Assembly: GCA_964531265.1 (NCBI GenBank) | Contig: CAZHDW010000004.1 | Span: 1 to 64,000, forward strand | Source of the DNA: Hominenteromicrobium sp964531265 | Lineage (GTDB): Bacteria > Bacillota > Clostridia > Oscillospirales > Acutalibacteraceae | DNA length: 64,000 nucleotides | Reading direction: 5' to 3' | Shown: positions 33,203 through 42,416 of the stretch, piece after piece | Layout of the letters: the number at the start of each line of letters is the position of its first letter | How positions within the stretch are numbered: position 1 is the first letter of the stretch | Position numbers and translations under genes: made by a program | The notes under the pieces: generated by a model | What the model was told of the DNA's origin: nothing | The model's input: only the letters and a program-made list of their open reading frames with translations | Database searches by the model: none

Positions 33203-34877
33203 ACATTCTGCCTCCACTCACTCGGTATATGCGATCCGCTATCGCCATGGTGGATTCACGATGCGATACAAGAATGATACTGCGCTTATTCTTTTGATCT
33301 CTGAGAGCCTTTAGGATAATACCCTCGTTAATACTGTCCACATTGCTTGTCGGCTCATCCAGCAGGATAAGCTCGCTGCCACGCAAAAAGGCACGGGCAA
33401 GCCCTATACGTTGCTTTTCACCGGCGGAAAGATTATCGCCCAGCGCACCAACACGTGTCTGATAGCCGTCCGGTAATGTCAGGATGAAATCATGTATGGA
33501 TGCGAGCTTGCAAGCCTCTTCAATATTCTTCATTGTTGCATTCGGCTTTGCGATACGCAGATTATCCTCAATAGTCTCATCAAACAGGTATGTGACCTGG
33601 CTGACCATTGTTACATTATCAAGCAGGCTGTCAGTGTCAACAGCATCTATATCAATGTCATTATACTCAATGCTTCCCCTGCTCTTTTGCCAGAAGCGAA
33701 GCAGCAGCTTCAAGAATGTGGATTTACCGCATCCGCTTTCGCCGACAACGCCTATGATCTCGCCCTTTTCGGCATGCATACAAATATCCGTCAGCACTTC
33801 ATTCTCTCCGTCATAGGAAAACGAAAGATCAGTTACCTTGAGTTTGTTATAATCGATGGCGGAGCCGTTTTCGACCAGCTTTACTGCCGGCTCCTCCGAA
33901 AGAAGGTCAAGCACTCTGTCGCCGCTGGCAAAGGTCTGCGTAAGGTTTCCCGGCAGAGCAGATATCGCGATGACCGGCCCAAATGAGCCAAATACAGCAA
34001 CCACGCCTATTATCATCCTGCCAATCGACAGCATATCATTAGCTGTAAGTGCAATTCCGACTGCCAATGCGATAAATATGAACAATGACACACACAGCTC
34101 TGTGGCTGCACTCGCCCCAGTGATATCATGCTTCATAGCCTTGGTCTCACGAAGTAAAACATTCGAACGGTTATTGACTTCGTTTTCCCGTTCCTTACCG
34201 GCACTATTCAAAACTATATCCTTGATACCCTTGATGCTGTCCAGGAAATAGGCATTGAAGCTTGCAAATTCCGCACGATATTTTACACCCGAGGCTTTGA
34301 GCTTACCTGAGGATATTATCGGAATTACGATACCTATCGAAATATATCCTATCAGTGCGATAAATGCCAAATACCAGCTTGACACTGCTCCGACAAAGAT
34401 AAACACACAGCTTGAAACTATAACGGCAATGCAGATCGGTGAAATCGTATGCGCATAGAACACCTCTAAGGTCTCAATATCGGAGGTTATCATGGCTATA
34501 ATGCTGCCCTTTTGCTTACTTTCCAGCTTTGCCGGACAAAGAATTCTCAGCGCGCCGAATATCTTATCGCGAAGCATCGCAAGCAGGCGAAACGCAATAT
34601 AGTGATTGCTGTATTGCTCCAAATACCTGAGCAAGCCACGCAGGACGCCACATCCAACCGCAACACAGATTATCATTTGATATGACAGCGCGATCGTCTC
34701 CCCAAGTGCCTTTGCCACCGCAATAGCACCCATCAGAGTAACCCCCATAGCACATATAAAGCCCACTGAGCCGTTAATAACGGCAAGCACCATAATATAG
34801 GCCAGACCACCGAGCAAAGTAATAAGGCTCGCCATTATTTTCGCTCCGCTCCTGCGAAGTTTTTTGTTATTGTTCAT
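33183..34877 (-). CDS. ABC transporter, fused permease and ATPase (CydC/YbtP-like)
   Basis: A half-transporter of 564 residues: six predicted membrane helices in about 1-310 and an ATPase domain with Walker A GESGCGKST near 370, the Q-loop in MVSQVTYLF, signature LSAGEKQR, Walker B LILLDEP and the H-loop VSHR. It overlaps the preceding half-transporter by 4 nt, so the two form a heterodimer. Exporter-fold pairs of this kind include CydDC and the siderophore importers YbtPQ/IrtAB. An AraC-type sensor in the operon and the upstream elements favour the metal/siderophore reading, without proof. Confidence 0.88.
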   Translation of the reverse strand: MNNNKKLRRSGAKIMASLITLLGGLAYIMVLAVINGSVGFICAMGVTLMGAIAVAKALGETIALSYQMIICVAVGCGVLRGLLRYLEQYSNHYIAFRLLAMLRDKIFGALRILCPAKLESKQKGSIIAMITSDIETLEVFYAHTISPICIAVIVSSCVFIFVGAVSSWYLAFIALIGYISIGIVIPIISSGKLKASGVKYRAEFASFNAYFLDSIKGIKDIVLNSAGKERENEVNNRSNVLLRETKAMKHDITGASAATELCVSLFIFIALAVGIALTANDMLSIGRMIIGVVAVFGSFGPVIAISALPGNLTQTFASGDRVLDLLSEEPAVKLVENGSAIDYNKLKVTDLSFSYDGENEVLTDICMHAEKGEIIGVVGESGCGKSTFLKLLLRFWQKSRGSIEYNDIDIDAVDTDSLLDNVTMVSQVTYLFDETIEDNLRIAKPNATMKNIEEACKLASIHDFILTLPDGYQTRVGALGDNLSAGEKQRIGLARAFLRGSELILLDEPTSNVDSINEGIILKALRDQKNKRSIILVSHRESTMAIADRIYRVSGGRMYEQQTC

Positions 34878-36613
34878 TTAAGCACCTCTGTATAGCCCTC
34901 TTCAAGGCTCTTCTGCATGTTATACAGCTTTGCATAACCGCCGTCTCTTTCTATCAACTCCGCGTGTGTTCCCTTTTCCTTAATCTCTCCGGCTTCCATG
35001 TAATAGATGAGATCGGATGGCACTACATTCGCCAAACGGTGAGAAATAACTATGACGGACTTCGTCGCGGATAGTGCCTTGATATTTGCCATAATAATGG
35101 CTTCACTCTCGATGTCTATATTACTTGTTGCCTCATCAAAAACATAGATGCCCTTATCGGCCACAAGATTCACAGCAAGCGCCAGTCTTTGCTTCTGTCC
35201 GCCGGAGATATTTGACGCGTCCTCCGTTATGACCTTATCAAGCCCGCCATTCTCATGAACGAAATCAGCGAGATTGACCCTTTCGAGTGCCTCATATATA
35301 TCCTCATCCGTTACATTTCTGTTGGCAAGCATGAAGTTTTCGCGTACCGTTTCATTAAAGATATATGTATTATAGCTGACTACAGAAAGGTGCGAATAAT
35401 ACGCTTCACGAGAAAGAGCTTCCATCGCCTTACCGCCAACCGTTACATTGCCTTTATTTGGTCTGAGAGCTCCGAACAGCATATTTACTACTGTGGATTT
35501 TCCACAACCGGATTCGCCTACAATGGCAGTCATACCGATTTTTGGGAATTCCATGGTTACATTCTTCAATACATCTCTTTTACCGTCATACGAGAATGTC
35601 ACATTATTGAGACTGATCCGTGTGTCTTCAACAATGTCCTCACCCCAGACAGGATCCGGCTGCTCAAGCAGGGACAGTATTTTCTTACCGGCGCTGGCAC
35701 CATTCATGGCAATATGAAAGGCTGAGCCAAAGGCTCTCAGCGGCAGGAAGAAATCCACTGCAACAAGAATCAGGAACAGTGCCGATATCGGCGCTAAGCC
35801 CCGGTACAATACAGACAATATGGCCATTGTAACGCCGAGAGCTGCTCCTCCATAGGCCACCAAGTCCATGATAGTGGTGCTGGCAAGCTGCATCACCAGA
35901 ACCTTCATTGTTATCCTGCGAAAATCTTCGCTTGTTTCATTCATTCTGATATGCTGTGCCTCGTCAGACTTGAATATTTTAAGCTCCTTAAGTCCCTGAA
36001 CGCTATCCAAAAAGGAATCGCTCATGGAGGTATACTTTCCCCAATACTTGGCGAATATCTTCTTCGAGTATTTTGACACCGCCACTATGGATATCGGTAT
36101 CAGCGGCACACAGCAGAGCAGAACTACAGCCACACGCCATTCTATCCATACGGTGATTCCGAATAGCATCAGCGGCGCCAGCATTGCATAGAAAAACTGC
36201 GGAATATAGGATGAGTAGTAAAGATCGAGCTGCTCAACACCCTCCATTGACACCTGCGTTAAGCCGGCCATACTCATTCCGTCCGTAGAACGGACACCGA
36301 GCTTGACGATCTTATTGTAAACGCGTTCACGAAGCTCCTTCTTTGCCCTTCTGCCAAGAAGATCTTTGATATCTCCCACAAGGCGTGACGTGATATATCT
36401 GACGGCGATACCGAGAAGACCGCTAACCGCAGGCCACAGAAACACAGCGGCATCACCGGAGCTCATGTCATATTGTACAGCTAAGCTGACTGCCCAACAA
36501 ATAGAGGCGGTAATTCCGACATTTGCGAACAATCCCAACACCATCAATGCTACAGCATAATAAATATACTTTTTGTTTTCTCCAAGCAGCCGGAGAAGGC
36601 TTTTATCGATCAT
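34874..36613 (-). CDS. ABC transporter, fused permease and ATPase (CydD/YbtQ-like)
   Basis: The first gene of the operon, 579 residues, with six predicted membrane helices (about 15-310) and an ATPase domain carrying Walker A GESGCGKST near 375, SVVSYNTYIF, signature NISGGQKQR, Walker B IYVFDEAT and VISHR. It pairs with the next gene. The Met at 36613 is chosen because AAGGAG lies 7 nt upstream; a Met two codons earlier nearly touches that site. Confidence 0.88.
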   Translation of the reverse strand: MIDKSLLRLLGENKKYIYYAVALMVLGLFANVGITASICWAVSLAVQYDMSSGDAAVFLWPAVSGLLGIAVRYITSRLVGDIKDLLGRRAKKELRERVYNKIVKLGVRSTDGMSMAGLTQVSMEGVEQLDLYYSSYIPQFFYAMLAPLMLFGITVWIEWRVAVVLLCCVPLIPISIVAVSKYSKKIFAKYWGKYTSMSDSFLDSVQGLKELKIFKSDEAQHIRMNETSEDFRRITMKVLVMQLASTTIMDLVAYGGAALGVTMAILSVLYRGLAPISALFLILVAVDFFLPLRAFGSAFHIAMNGASAGKKILSLLEQPDPVWGEDIVEDTRISLNNVTFSYDGKRDVLKNVTMEFPKIGMTAIVGESGCGKSTVVNMLFGALRPNKGNVTVGGKAMEALSREAYYSHLSVVSYNTYIFNETVRENFMLANRNVTDEDIYEALERVNLADFVHENGGLDKVITEDASNISGGQKQRLALAVNLVADKGIYVFDEATSNIDIESEAIIMANIKALSATKSVIVISHRLANVVPSDLIYYMEAGEIKEKGTHAELIERDGGYAKLYNMQKSLEEGYTEVLK

Positions 36614-36639
36614 CTGCATGCTCCTTATAGCTTATATTT

Positions 36640-36663
36640 CTGTTAGTGATGCCTAACCCACAA
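36640..36663 (-). promoter_or_regulatory. Operator-like element proximal to the ABC operon (copy A)
   Basis: On the minus strand TTGTGG is followed by GTTAGGCATCACTAAC. The core GTTAG and CTAAC arms are inverted around a 6-bp centre. The same layout recurs about 98 bp upstream. The arms resemble DtxR/IdeR-type metal-repressor half-sites (TTAGGTTAG). It lies 20-40 bp before the first start codon. Confidence 0.55.
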
Positions 36664-36732
36664 ACTTAAATACAGCAGCGACTTAAACCGCTGCCATATT
36701 TATATATTGCTTATTGCTTTGACATTCATACG

Positions 36733-36761
36733 TTTTTAGGTTAGTGTTTCCTAACTTGCAA
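36733..36761 (-). promoter_or_regulatory. Operator-like element distal to the ABC operon (copy B)
   Basis: On the minus strand TTGCAA is followed by GTTAGGAAACACTAACC and TAAAAA. The inverted repeat sits where the 17-bp spacer of a weak promoter would be, an ideal place for repression. Between the two copies lies AT-rich DNA with a small hairpin (GCAGCG/CGCTGC near 36684-36703). Confidence 0.55.
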
Positions 36762-36871
36762 TCATTTAAAAAGCTGCTCAATGCAGCCAAAAACACACGA
36801 ACAAGCATGTACGCGTGTTATCGATATAATAATACCCGATTCAAGCGCATCTGTCAATATGTTTTAAAAGT

Positions 36872-36902
36872 AAAAAAGAGAGAAGCCGAAGCCTCTCTCT
36901 TC
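36872..36902 (-). terminator. Terminator of ackA
   Basis: On the minus strand AAGAGAGAGGC pairs with GCTTCTCTCTT across TTCG, followed by TTTTACTTTT. The rest of 36764-36973 carries nothing else that I recognise. Confidence 0.82.
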
Positions 36903-36973
36903 CCTATTGCTGAAATATAATTCACATCGTAAGCTCGTCGAATACTCGAAGCGATATGGAATCATGCAAAATA

Positions 36974-38179
36974 TCAGAGCTTCTCGACAAGAGCCTTAGT
37001 ATCACGTGCGATAACAAGCTCTTCGTTTGTCGGGATAACATATACGGATACCTTGCTGTTCGGTGTGGAAATCTTTCTCTCAACGCCACGAGCTGTGCTG
37101 TTAGCCTCTGCATCGAATTCGATTCCGAGGTACTCCATATCCTTGCAGATACGCTCACGCAGAGAGGTCTGGTTCTCACCGAGGCCTGCTGTGAAGACGA
37201 TAGCGTCAACACCGTTCAGAGCTGCTGCATAGCTGCCGATGAACTTCTTGATCTGGTAAACGAGCATATCATGAGCCAGAATAGCACGCGGATTGCCCTC
37301 TTCCTCAGCCTTGCTGACATCACGGTCGTCACTGGATACGCCGGAGATACCGAGCAGACCGGACTTCTTATTAAAGAGGTCGGAGAGCTCTGACGGAGAA
37401 AGGTTCTCCTTCTCAGCGATATATGTAACAACGGACGGATCGAGAGTACCTGTACGTGTACCCATCATGAAGCCGTCAAGCGGAGTAAGGCCCATGCTTG
37501 TATCGATGACCTTGCCATCCTGAATAGCTGTGATGGAGGAGCCGTTGCCGATATGGCATGTGATGACCTTCATGTCCTTAAGTTCCTTACCCTCGAGCTC
37601 GGCAAGACGAGCGCTTACATAGCGATGGGATGTACCGTGGAAGCCGTAGCGACGGATCTGGTACTTCTCATAATACTCGTACGGAACTGCGAACATATAT
37701 GCCTTCTGCGGCATTGTGGAATGGAAGGCTGTATCAAATACAACAACCTCCGGAACATCCTTACCGAAAACGCTCATGCAAGCACGAATGCCCTGAACAT
37801 GTGCGCTGTTATGAAGCGGTGCGAGCGGAATGAGGCTTTCAATGCCGTCGATAACTTCATCGGTGACGATAACGGACTCGCTGAACAGAGCGCCGCCCTG
37901 AACTATACGATGACCGATAGCGGATACCTCTGAGAGCTCCTTGATAACGCCGACTTCCTCATCGAGAAGAGCATTCTTAACCTGCTCAAAAGCCTCTGTG
38001 TGGTTCTTCATGCAGATGTCGATCTTCTTCTCTCTGCCGTCAGCAGTCTTATGGCCGAAGATACCCATTTCAAGGCCGATCTTCTCACAGTTGCCCTTAC
38101 AGAGCATCTGCTCACTTTCCATATCGATGAGCTGATACTTCAGTGAAGAACTGCCCGCATTGATGACCAAAATTTTCAT
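36974..38179 (-). CDS. ackA: Acetate kinase
   Basis: AckA converts acetyl phosphate and ADP to acetate and ATP, the energy-yielding end of acetate fermentation. The 401 residues begin with the phosphate-binding ILVINAGSSSLKYQL, and contain GHRIVQGG, the catalytic FDTAFHSTMP near 147, RRYGFHGTSHRYV near 170, HIGNGSS and GENQTSLRE. The Met at 38179 has AGGGGG upstream; the frame extends further but without family similarity. No pta is next to it. It is divergent from tmcAL. Confidence 0.98.
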   Translation of the reverse strand: MKILVINAGSSSLKYQLIDMESEQMLCKGNCEKIGLEMGIFGHKTADGREKKIDICMKNHTEAFEQVKNALLDEEVGVIKELSEVSAIGHRIVQGGALFSESVIVTDEVIDGIESLIPLAPLHNSAHVQGIRACMSVFGKDVPEVVVFDTAFHSTMPQKAYMFAVPYEYYEKYQIRRYGFHGTSHRYVSARLAELEGKELKDMKVITCHIGNGSSITAIQDGKVIDTSMGLTPLDGFMMGTRTGTLDPSVVTYIAEKENLSPSELSDLFNKKSGLLGISGVSSDDRDVSKAEEEGNPRAILAHDMLVYQIKKFIGSYAAALNGVDAIVFTAGLGENQTSLRERICKDMEYLGIEFDAEANSTARGVERKISTPNSKVSVYVIPTNEELVIARDTKALVEKL

Positions 38180-38330
38180 TTTGTTGTTCCCCCTATGATT
38201 AATTATATAAACTGCAAAATGCAAAAAATAACCATGCAGCTTTTTAAAACTTGACTTGTAAGTTAATCTGCATTGCTGTATTATATAATAGTACAAATCC
38301 AGTCGAATTTCAAGGGAGTTTCAAGCAAAA

Positions 38331-39524
38331 ATGGGAACAAAAAGCAAGATTTCGGGTATTATCTGCGAATTTAATCCTTTGCACAACGGTCATGCCGCTT
38401 TACTGCGCCACGTGAGGCATGAAACGGACGGTGCAGTGGTCTGCGTGATGAGCGGAAACTTTGTACAGCGCGGAGAAGCCGCCGTGTTGGACAAGTGGTC
38501 ACGAACCCGTCTTGCTCTTCAAAACGGTGCCGATCTGGTCATCGAGCTGCCACTGCCATGGGCTATGTCCGGCGCTGAGCATTTCGCCTATGGCGGGGTT
38601 TTTCTTCTTGATGCCCTGAGCTGCATCGACGAATTGTGGTTCGGAAGTGAATGCGGTGACGAAAGCAAATTAAAAGATACCGCTGAATTCCTGCTGTCCA
38701 AGGACTTCTCTCCCCGAGTAAAGCCGTTTCTTGCGAGTGGAATGCCATTTGCGGCTGCACGCAGCGCGGCTTTGAAGGCAGCTCTCGGAGACGAGCTTTC
38801 TACCATAAACGAACAGCCGAATAATATTCTCGGTGTGGAATACTGTAAGGCTTTGCGCCGCCTTGATTCCGGGATTTCTCCGCGTACAATTAAGAGATTT
38901 GAGGTAGAGCACGATTCACAGCATGCCGTAAACAGCTTTGCTTCCGCAAGCCTTATTCGCTTAATGAGCTTGGATAATGCCGATATATCGGAGCTTGTAC
39001 CGACAGAAACGTTTGACAGAATCAAAGAACTGATTGAAAGCAGACAGTACCCTGCCGATATTCGTTATCTTGAGCGCGGTATTCTTGCACATATTTCAAC
39101 CTGCCCGGTCGATATACTGAAGAACACAGCGGATGTATCCGAGGGCATTGAGAACCGTATTCGCGCAGCCGCAGGCACGGTCTCCAGCCTTGAAGGACTG
39201 TATGACGCTGTAAAGACTAAGCGTTACAGTCATGCGCGTATAAGAAGAATTGTTTTGAGCGCATATCTTCAATTGACAAAGGCACTACCGGAAGCTCCGC
39301 CGTACATTCGCATACTCGGTATGACAAATACCGGTGCCGATATACTGCGTCGTGCCGAACCGAAGCTGCCGTATGTGACACGCCCTGCGGATGTTAAAAC
39401 GCTTGATGCGCACGCAAGGTATATTTTCGAGCTTGAAGCCGGAGCGGATGACATCTACGCTCTATGCACTGAAAATCGCCGCCCTGCCGGAATGGACTAC
39501 ACAGAAAAAATGATCCGCATGTAA
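38331..39524 (+). CDS. tmcAL: tRNA(Met) cytidine acetate ligase
   Basis: TmcAL (formerly YlbM) makes N4-acetylcytidine at the wobble position of elongator tRNA-Met using acetate and ATP. The 397 residues show the nucleotidyltransferase-like N-terminus ISGIICEFNPLHNGH with the HxGH-type motif, VCVMSGNFVQRGE, ADLVIELP near 72, and NILGVEYCKAL. Length is normal. It is divergently transcribed from ackA, which releases acetate; the pairing may be chance. A likely promoter is TTGTAA-17-TATTAT ending near 38285. Confidence 0.93.
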   Translation: MGTKSKISGIICEFNPLHNGHAALLRHVRHETDGAVVCVMSGNFVQRGEAAVLDKWSRTRLALQNGADLVIELPLPWAMSGAEHFAYGGVFLLDALSCIDELWFGSECGDESKLKDTAEFLLSKDFSPRVKPFLASGMPFAAARSAALKAALGDELSTINEQPNNILGVEYCKALRRLDSGISPRTIKRFEVEHDSQHAVNSFASASLIRLMSLDNADISELVPTETFDRIKELIESRQYPADIRYLERGILAHISTCPVDILKNTADVSEGIENRIRAAAGTVSSLEGLYDAVKTKRYSHARIRRIVLSAYLQLTKALPEAPPYIRILGMTNTGADILRRAEPKLPYVTRPADVKTLDAHARYIFELEAGADDIYALCTENRRPAGMDYTEKMIRM

Positions 39525-39547
39525 TGCCTACATGCGGATCTTTCTTT
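39512..39547. terminator. Bidirectional terminator between tmcAL and ilvE
   Basis: GATCCGCATGTA (39512-39523) pairs with TACATGCGGATC (39529-39540). TTTCTTT follows on the plus strand and ATTTTTTC on the minus strand. The stem includes the tmcAL stop codon. Confidence 0.85.
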
Positions 39548-39557
39548 ATAAAGTATT

Positions 39558-40628
39558 TTAGTTTACCTGAACAGTCCAGCCGAGGGTATCCTCTACCTTA
39601 CCAGTCTGAATGCCTGTTACGGTGTCGTACAGCTTCTGGCTAATCTCGCCGATACCGCCGTCAGCTATCTGCATGACCTCATCCTCAAAGCGCAGATGAC
39701 CGACCGGAGAAATAACCGCTGCTGTGCCACTGCCCCAGCACTCCTCAAGAGCACCTGTACGAGCAGCCTCAACAAGCTCATCAACGGATATCTTTCTCTC
39801 CTCAACCGGCAGACCCCACTTCTTGCAGAGATCTATGCAGGAAGCACGTGTAACACCCGGAAGAATGCTGCCGTTCAGCATCGGAGTGACGACTGTACCG
39901 TTAATCTTAAAGAAGATATTCATAGCGCCGACTTCTTCAATGTACTTACGCTCAACACCGTCAAGCCAGAGCACCTGAGAATAGCCCTCGTCATGTGCCT
40001 TCATCTGTGCAGCAAGGCTTGCAACATAGTTGCCGCCTGTCTTTGCCTCACCGATACCGCCGCGAACCGCACGCACATAATCGTCCTCGATCCAGATCTT
40101 GACCGGATCAAGTCCGCTTGCATAATATGCGCCAACCGGTGAAAGGATGATTATAAACTTATATGTATCGGACGGACGAACGCCAAGGAACGGGTCTGTT
40201 GCAATAACAAACGGACGAATGTAGAGGGATGTACCCGGTCTTGTCGGTATCCAATCAGCATCCACAGCTACCAGCGTCTTTATCGCATTGAGGAAATCAT
40301 CCTCGGGAATTTGCGGAATGCAGAGTCTGCGATTTGAATTATTTGCACGCTCGATATTCTTATTGGGGCGGAACAGAAGTATTCTGCCGTCCTCTGTTTT
40401 ATATGCCTTCATACCCTCAAACATTTCCTGACCGTAATGGAAAACCATTGATGACGGCTCAAGAGAAATGCTCTGGTACGGCATGATCTTCGGATCGTGC
40501 CAGCCCTGCTGAGGATTATATTCCATAACATACATATGGTCGGTAAATATCTTTCCAAAGCCGAGCTTGCTCTCATCAGTAGGTTTATTTTTCGGAGCTT
40601 TTGTACGCTCGATCTTAATTTCCTGCAT
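39558..40628 (-). CDS. ilvE: Branched-chain amino acid aminotransferase
   Basis: A PLP fold-type IV transaminase for leucine, isoleucine and valine. The 356 residues contain FHYGQEMFEGMKAYK near 65, RPNKNIERANNSNRRL, IRPFVIAT, the PLP-lysine region GGIGEAKTGGNYV near 190, VLWLDGVERKYIEEVGAMN near 220-238, and the C-terminal GSGTAAVISPVG. It belongs to the longer bacterial/eukaryotic-type IlvE subgroup. The Met at 40628 is preferred over a GTG three codons earlier. It is a single-gene unit with its own promoter. Confidence 0.95.
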   Translation of the reverse strand: MQEIKIERTKAPKNKPTDESKLGFGKIFTDHMYVMEYNPQQGWHDPKIMPYQSISLEPSSMVFHYGQEMFEGMKAYKTEDGRILLFRPNKNIERANNSNRRLCIPQIPEDDFLNAIKTLVAVDADWIPTRPGTSLYIRPFVIATDPFLGVRPSDTYKFIIILSPVGAYYASGLDPVKIWIEDDYVRAVRGGIGEAKTGGNYVASLAAQMKAHDEGYSQVLWLDGVERKYIEEVGAMNIFFKINGTVVTPMLNGSILPGVTRASCIDLCKKWGLPVEERKISVDELVEAARTGALEECWGSGTAAVISPVGHLRFEDEVMQIADGGIGEISQKLYDTVTGIQTGKVEDTLGWTVQVN

Positions 40629-40661
40629 AGATAACACTTCTTTCCAAATGGATTTGATTCT

Positions 40662-40690
40662 ATTGTAGCACCTTATATTGATTTTTGCAA
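40662..40690 (-). promoter_or_regulatory. Promoter of ilvE
   Basis: TTGCAA (40690-40685) and TACAAT (40667-40662) on the minus strand with a 17-bp spacer. The leader is too short for a T-box or leader-peptide attenuator. Confidence 0.68.
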
Positions 40691-40775
40691 GTTTATCTGA
40701 TCAAAATTGCATATTAAAACCGCTGATAATACTCCTCAACTGTACGGAGCGTATCGCTCATATCCAACAAAAGTC

Positions 40776-42098
40776 TCAATGTATCCTTAAGCCCTTGGGA
40801 TATTTGTTCTTTAATGTGCCTCCCGAAGCCTTGCCAAAGCCGAGGGTTACGCCGTCAACCGTAACTGCGGTATAGCCCTTGCAGCCCTCTGCCGATATCT
40901 CTTCTCCATGCAGAAAAGCACGAACTCTGTCATCGGAATGGTTCAGGGACAACATGCTTCTGCACTCACTGCCCGAGTGTGCCATGAATATGCCATGGGA
41001 GGGCTCTATTCTGTTCTTCTTAACCTCACCGAATTCAACACCGGCGCGTATCACTCCGAGGCCGGAGAAATCGGGCACATCATTCGGCAGCATGATTATT
41101 CTGTCCTTCACCCGCATGAACTCTCCCGGCTCATCGGAAAACAGTTCATTGTACAACGCCCTTGAGTCCGCTTGAAGCTTTATGTCAGCCTTAAATGTAA
41201 AGAGCTTTACATCGCATCCATTTGCACCTATTCGTCTGAGCTTCGCTACGAAATGGCCCTCTCCACCGTCCATTGGAAAAATGCGGATGGCATCCATGCC
41301 AAAGGCCGGTCTGCCAAAGGTAACACCGGGATTTTCAAGTACAAAATCCGTATGCTTTGAGAGAAAGGTGCTTATCACTCCCTCGTTCTCTTCCGGTGAA
41401 AACGTGCATGTTGAGTAAACCAGTACGCCGTTCTCCTTAAGACATTTTGAAGCATCCTCCAAAATAGCCAGCTGTCGTGCAGCGCAGGTCTTTACATGCT
41501 CGACGCTCCAGTCCTGTACGGCAACCTCATCGCGGCGGAACATGCCCTCTCCGGAGCAAGGCGCATCGACCAGAACCTTATCAAAATATCCCTCGAGCTT
41601 CTCTGCCAGCTGCTCCGGATATGACGAAGAAACAACAACATTTCTGACGCCCATTCTCTCGAGATTTGAGGACAATATGGTGGCACGGCTCTTAACGACC
41701 TCATTACTCCACAGAAGCCCCTTATCCCCTGTCAACGCTGCGATCTGCGTGGACTTTCCACCGGGAGCGGCACACATATCAAGTACCTTATCGCCAGGCT
41801 TTGGGTCAAGAACGGTAACTGCCGAGGATGCGGATGGCTCCTGTGAATAGAAAGCACCTGCGTGATACAACGGGAACGAGGCCATTTTAAGATCATTCGG
41901 TGCATAGAAGGACAGCGGTGAAAACTGTGTATTTATCAATTCAAAATCAAAGCTTTCCTGTAATGCCTCAAAGGTGCATTTCAAGGTATTCAGACGGATT
42001 CCTCTGTGAAATGGTTCGTCATATGAGGCTCTGAATGCATCATATTCCTCTGACAGCATATCCCTCATTCTGTTTTCAAAATCAATCGGCAAATTCAT
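40776..42098 (-). CDS. RsmF/NOL1-type RNA m5C methyltransferase
   Basis: The 440 residues contain an N-terminal RsmF-like segment (RGIRLNTLK near 32), a Rossmann methyltransferase with LDMCAAPGGKST near 105 (S-adenosylmethionine site), the two catalytic cysteines in VDAPCSGEGMFRRD near 178 and VYSTCTFSPEENE near 230, and a C-terminal RNA-binding extension ending in GFGKASGGTLKN. The family methylates C5 of cytidine in 16S rRNA or tRNA; RsmF is the closest in layout, but the target base is not settled by sequence. Confidence 0.92.
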   Translation of the reverse strand: MNLPIDFENRMRDMLSEEYDAFRASYDEPFHRGIRLNTLKCTFEALQESFDFELINTQFSPLSFYAPNDLKMASFPLYHAGAFYSQEPSASSAVTVLDPKPGDKVLDMCAAPGGKSTQIAALTGDKGLLWSNEVVKSRATILSSNLERMGVRNVVVSSSYPEQLAEKLEGYFDKVLVDAPCSGEGMFRRDEVAVQDWSVEHVKTCAARQLAILEDASKCLKENGVLVYSTCTFSPEENEGVISTFLSKHTDFVLENPGVTFGRPAFGMDAIRIFPMDGGEGHFVAKLRRIGANGCDVKLFTFKADIKLQADSRALYNELFSDEPGEFMRVKDRIIMLPNDVPDFSGLGVIRAGVEFGEVKKNRIEPSHGIFMAHSGSECRSMLSLNHSDDRVRAFLHGEEISAEGCKGYTAVTVDGVTLGFGKASGGTLKNKYPKGLRIH

Positions 42099-42156
42099 TT
42101 TATCCCTCTTTCGTACTTCTCAAGGTATATATGGACGCTTTCTGCAAAATATAAGC

Positions 42157-42324
42157 ATGGAAAGTGTGGTGAGCATTTTGAACAACGCTAAAAACAAGAA
42201 ATCACAGGACAGCGCCAAAAGTCAAAAGGGCACTTCTCTGAAGACAACCGAGCAGAGCTCAAATCGTTCTTCAAAGCAGAACGCGGAGAACAAATCCGAA
42301 CTCCGTGGTGAATCCTGCAAATAA
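42157..42324 (+). CDS. Small Ser/Lys/Asn-rich protein of unknown function
   Basis: The 55 codons read MESVVSILNNAKNKKSQDSA and continue with Lys, Ser, Gln and Glu, no hydrophobic core, ending GESCK. It is followed after 11 bp by a good intrinsic terminator on the same strand, which argues for a transcribed unit. A GTG at 42169 is an alternative start; the SD is weak either way. Composition recalls disordered or small spore proteins, but I do not recognise a family. Confidence 0.45.
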   Translation: MESVVSILNNAKNKKSQDSAKSQKGTSLKTTEQSSNRSSKQNAENKSELRGESCK

Positions 42325-42335
42325 GTTTATTCTAT

Positions 42336-42374
42336 GGAACAGGTATGATTTCGGTCACGCCTGTTCCGCTTTTA
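42336..42374 (+). terminator. Terminator after the small gene
   Basis: GGAACAGG (42336-42343) pairs with CCTGTTCC (42360-42367), and GCTTTTATT follows. It faces the leftward GNAT gene. Confidence 0.65.
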
Positions 42375-42416
42375 TTCAAGCATCGATTGCTTTTTCCATT
42401 CATCCTTCGTCAGACC

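Noticed and set aside
34874..36613. CydDC genes for cytochrome bd assembly
   Set aside because: The half-transporters have a similar layout, but no cydAB is nearby, and the AraC-type sensor and operator-like elements fit metal or siderophore uptake at least as well; no symbol was assigned.
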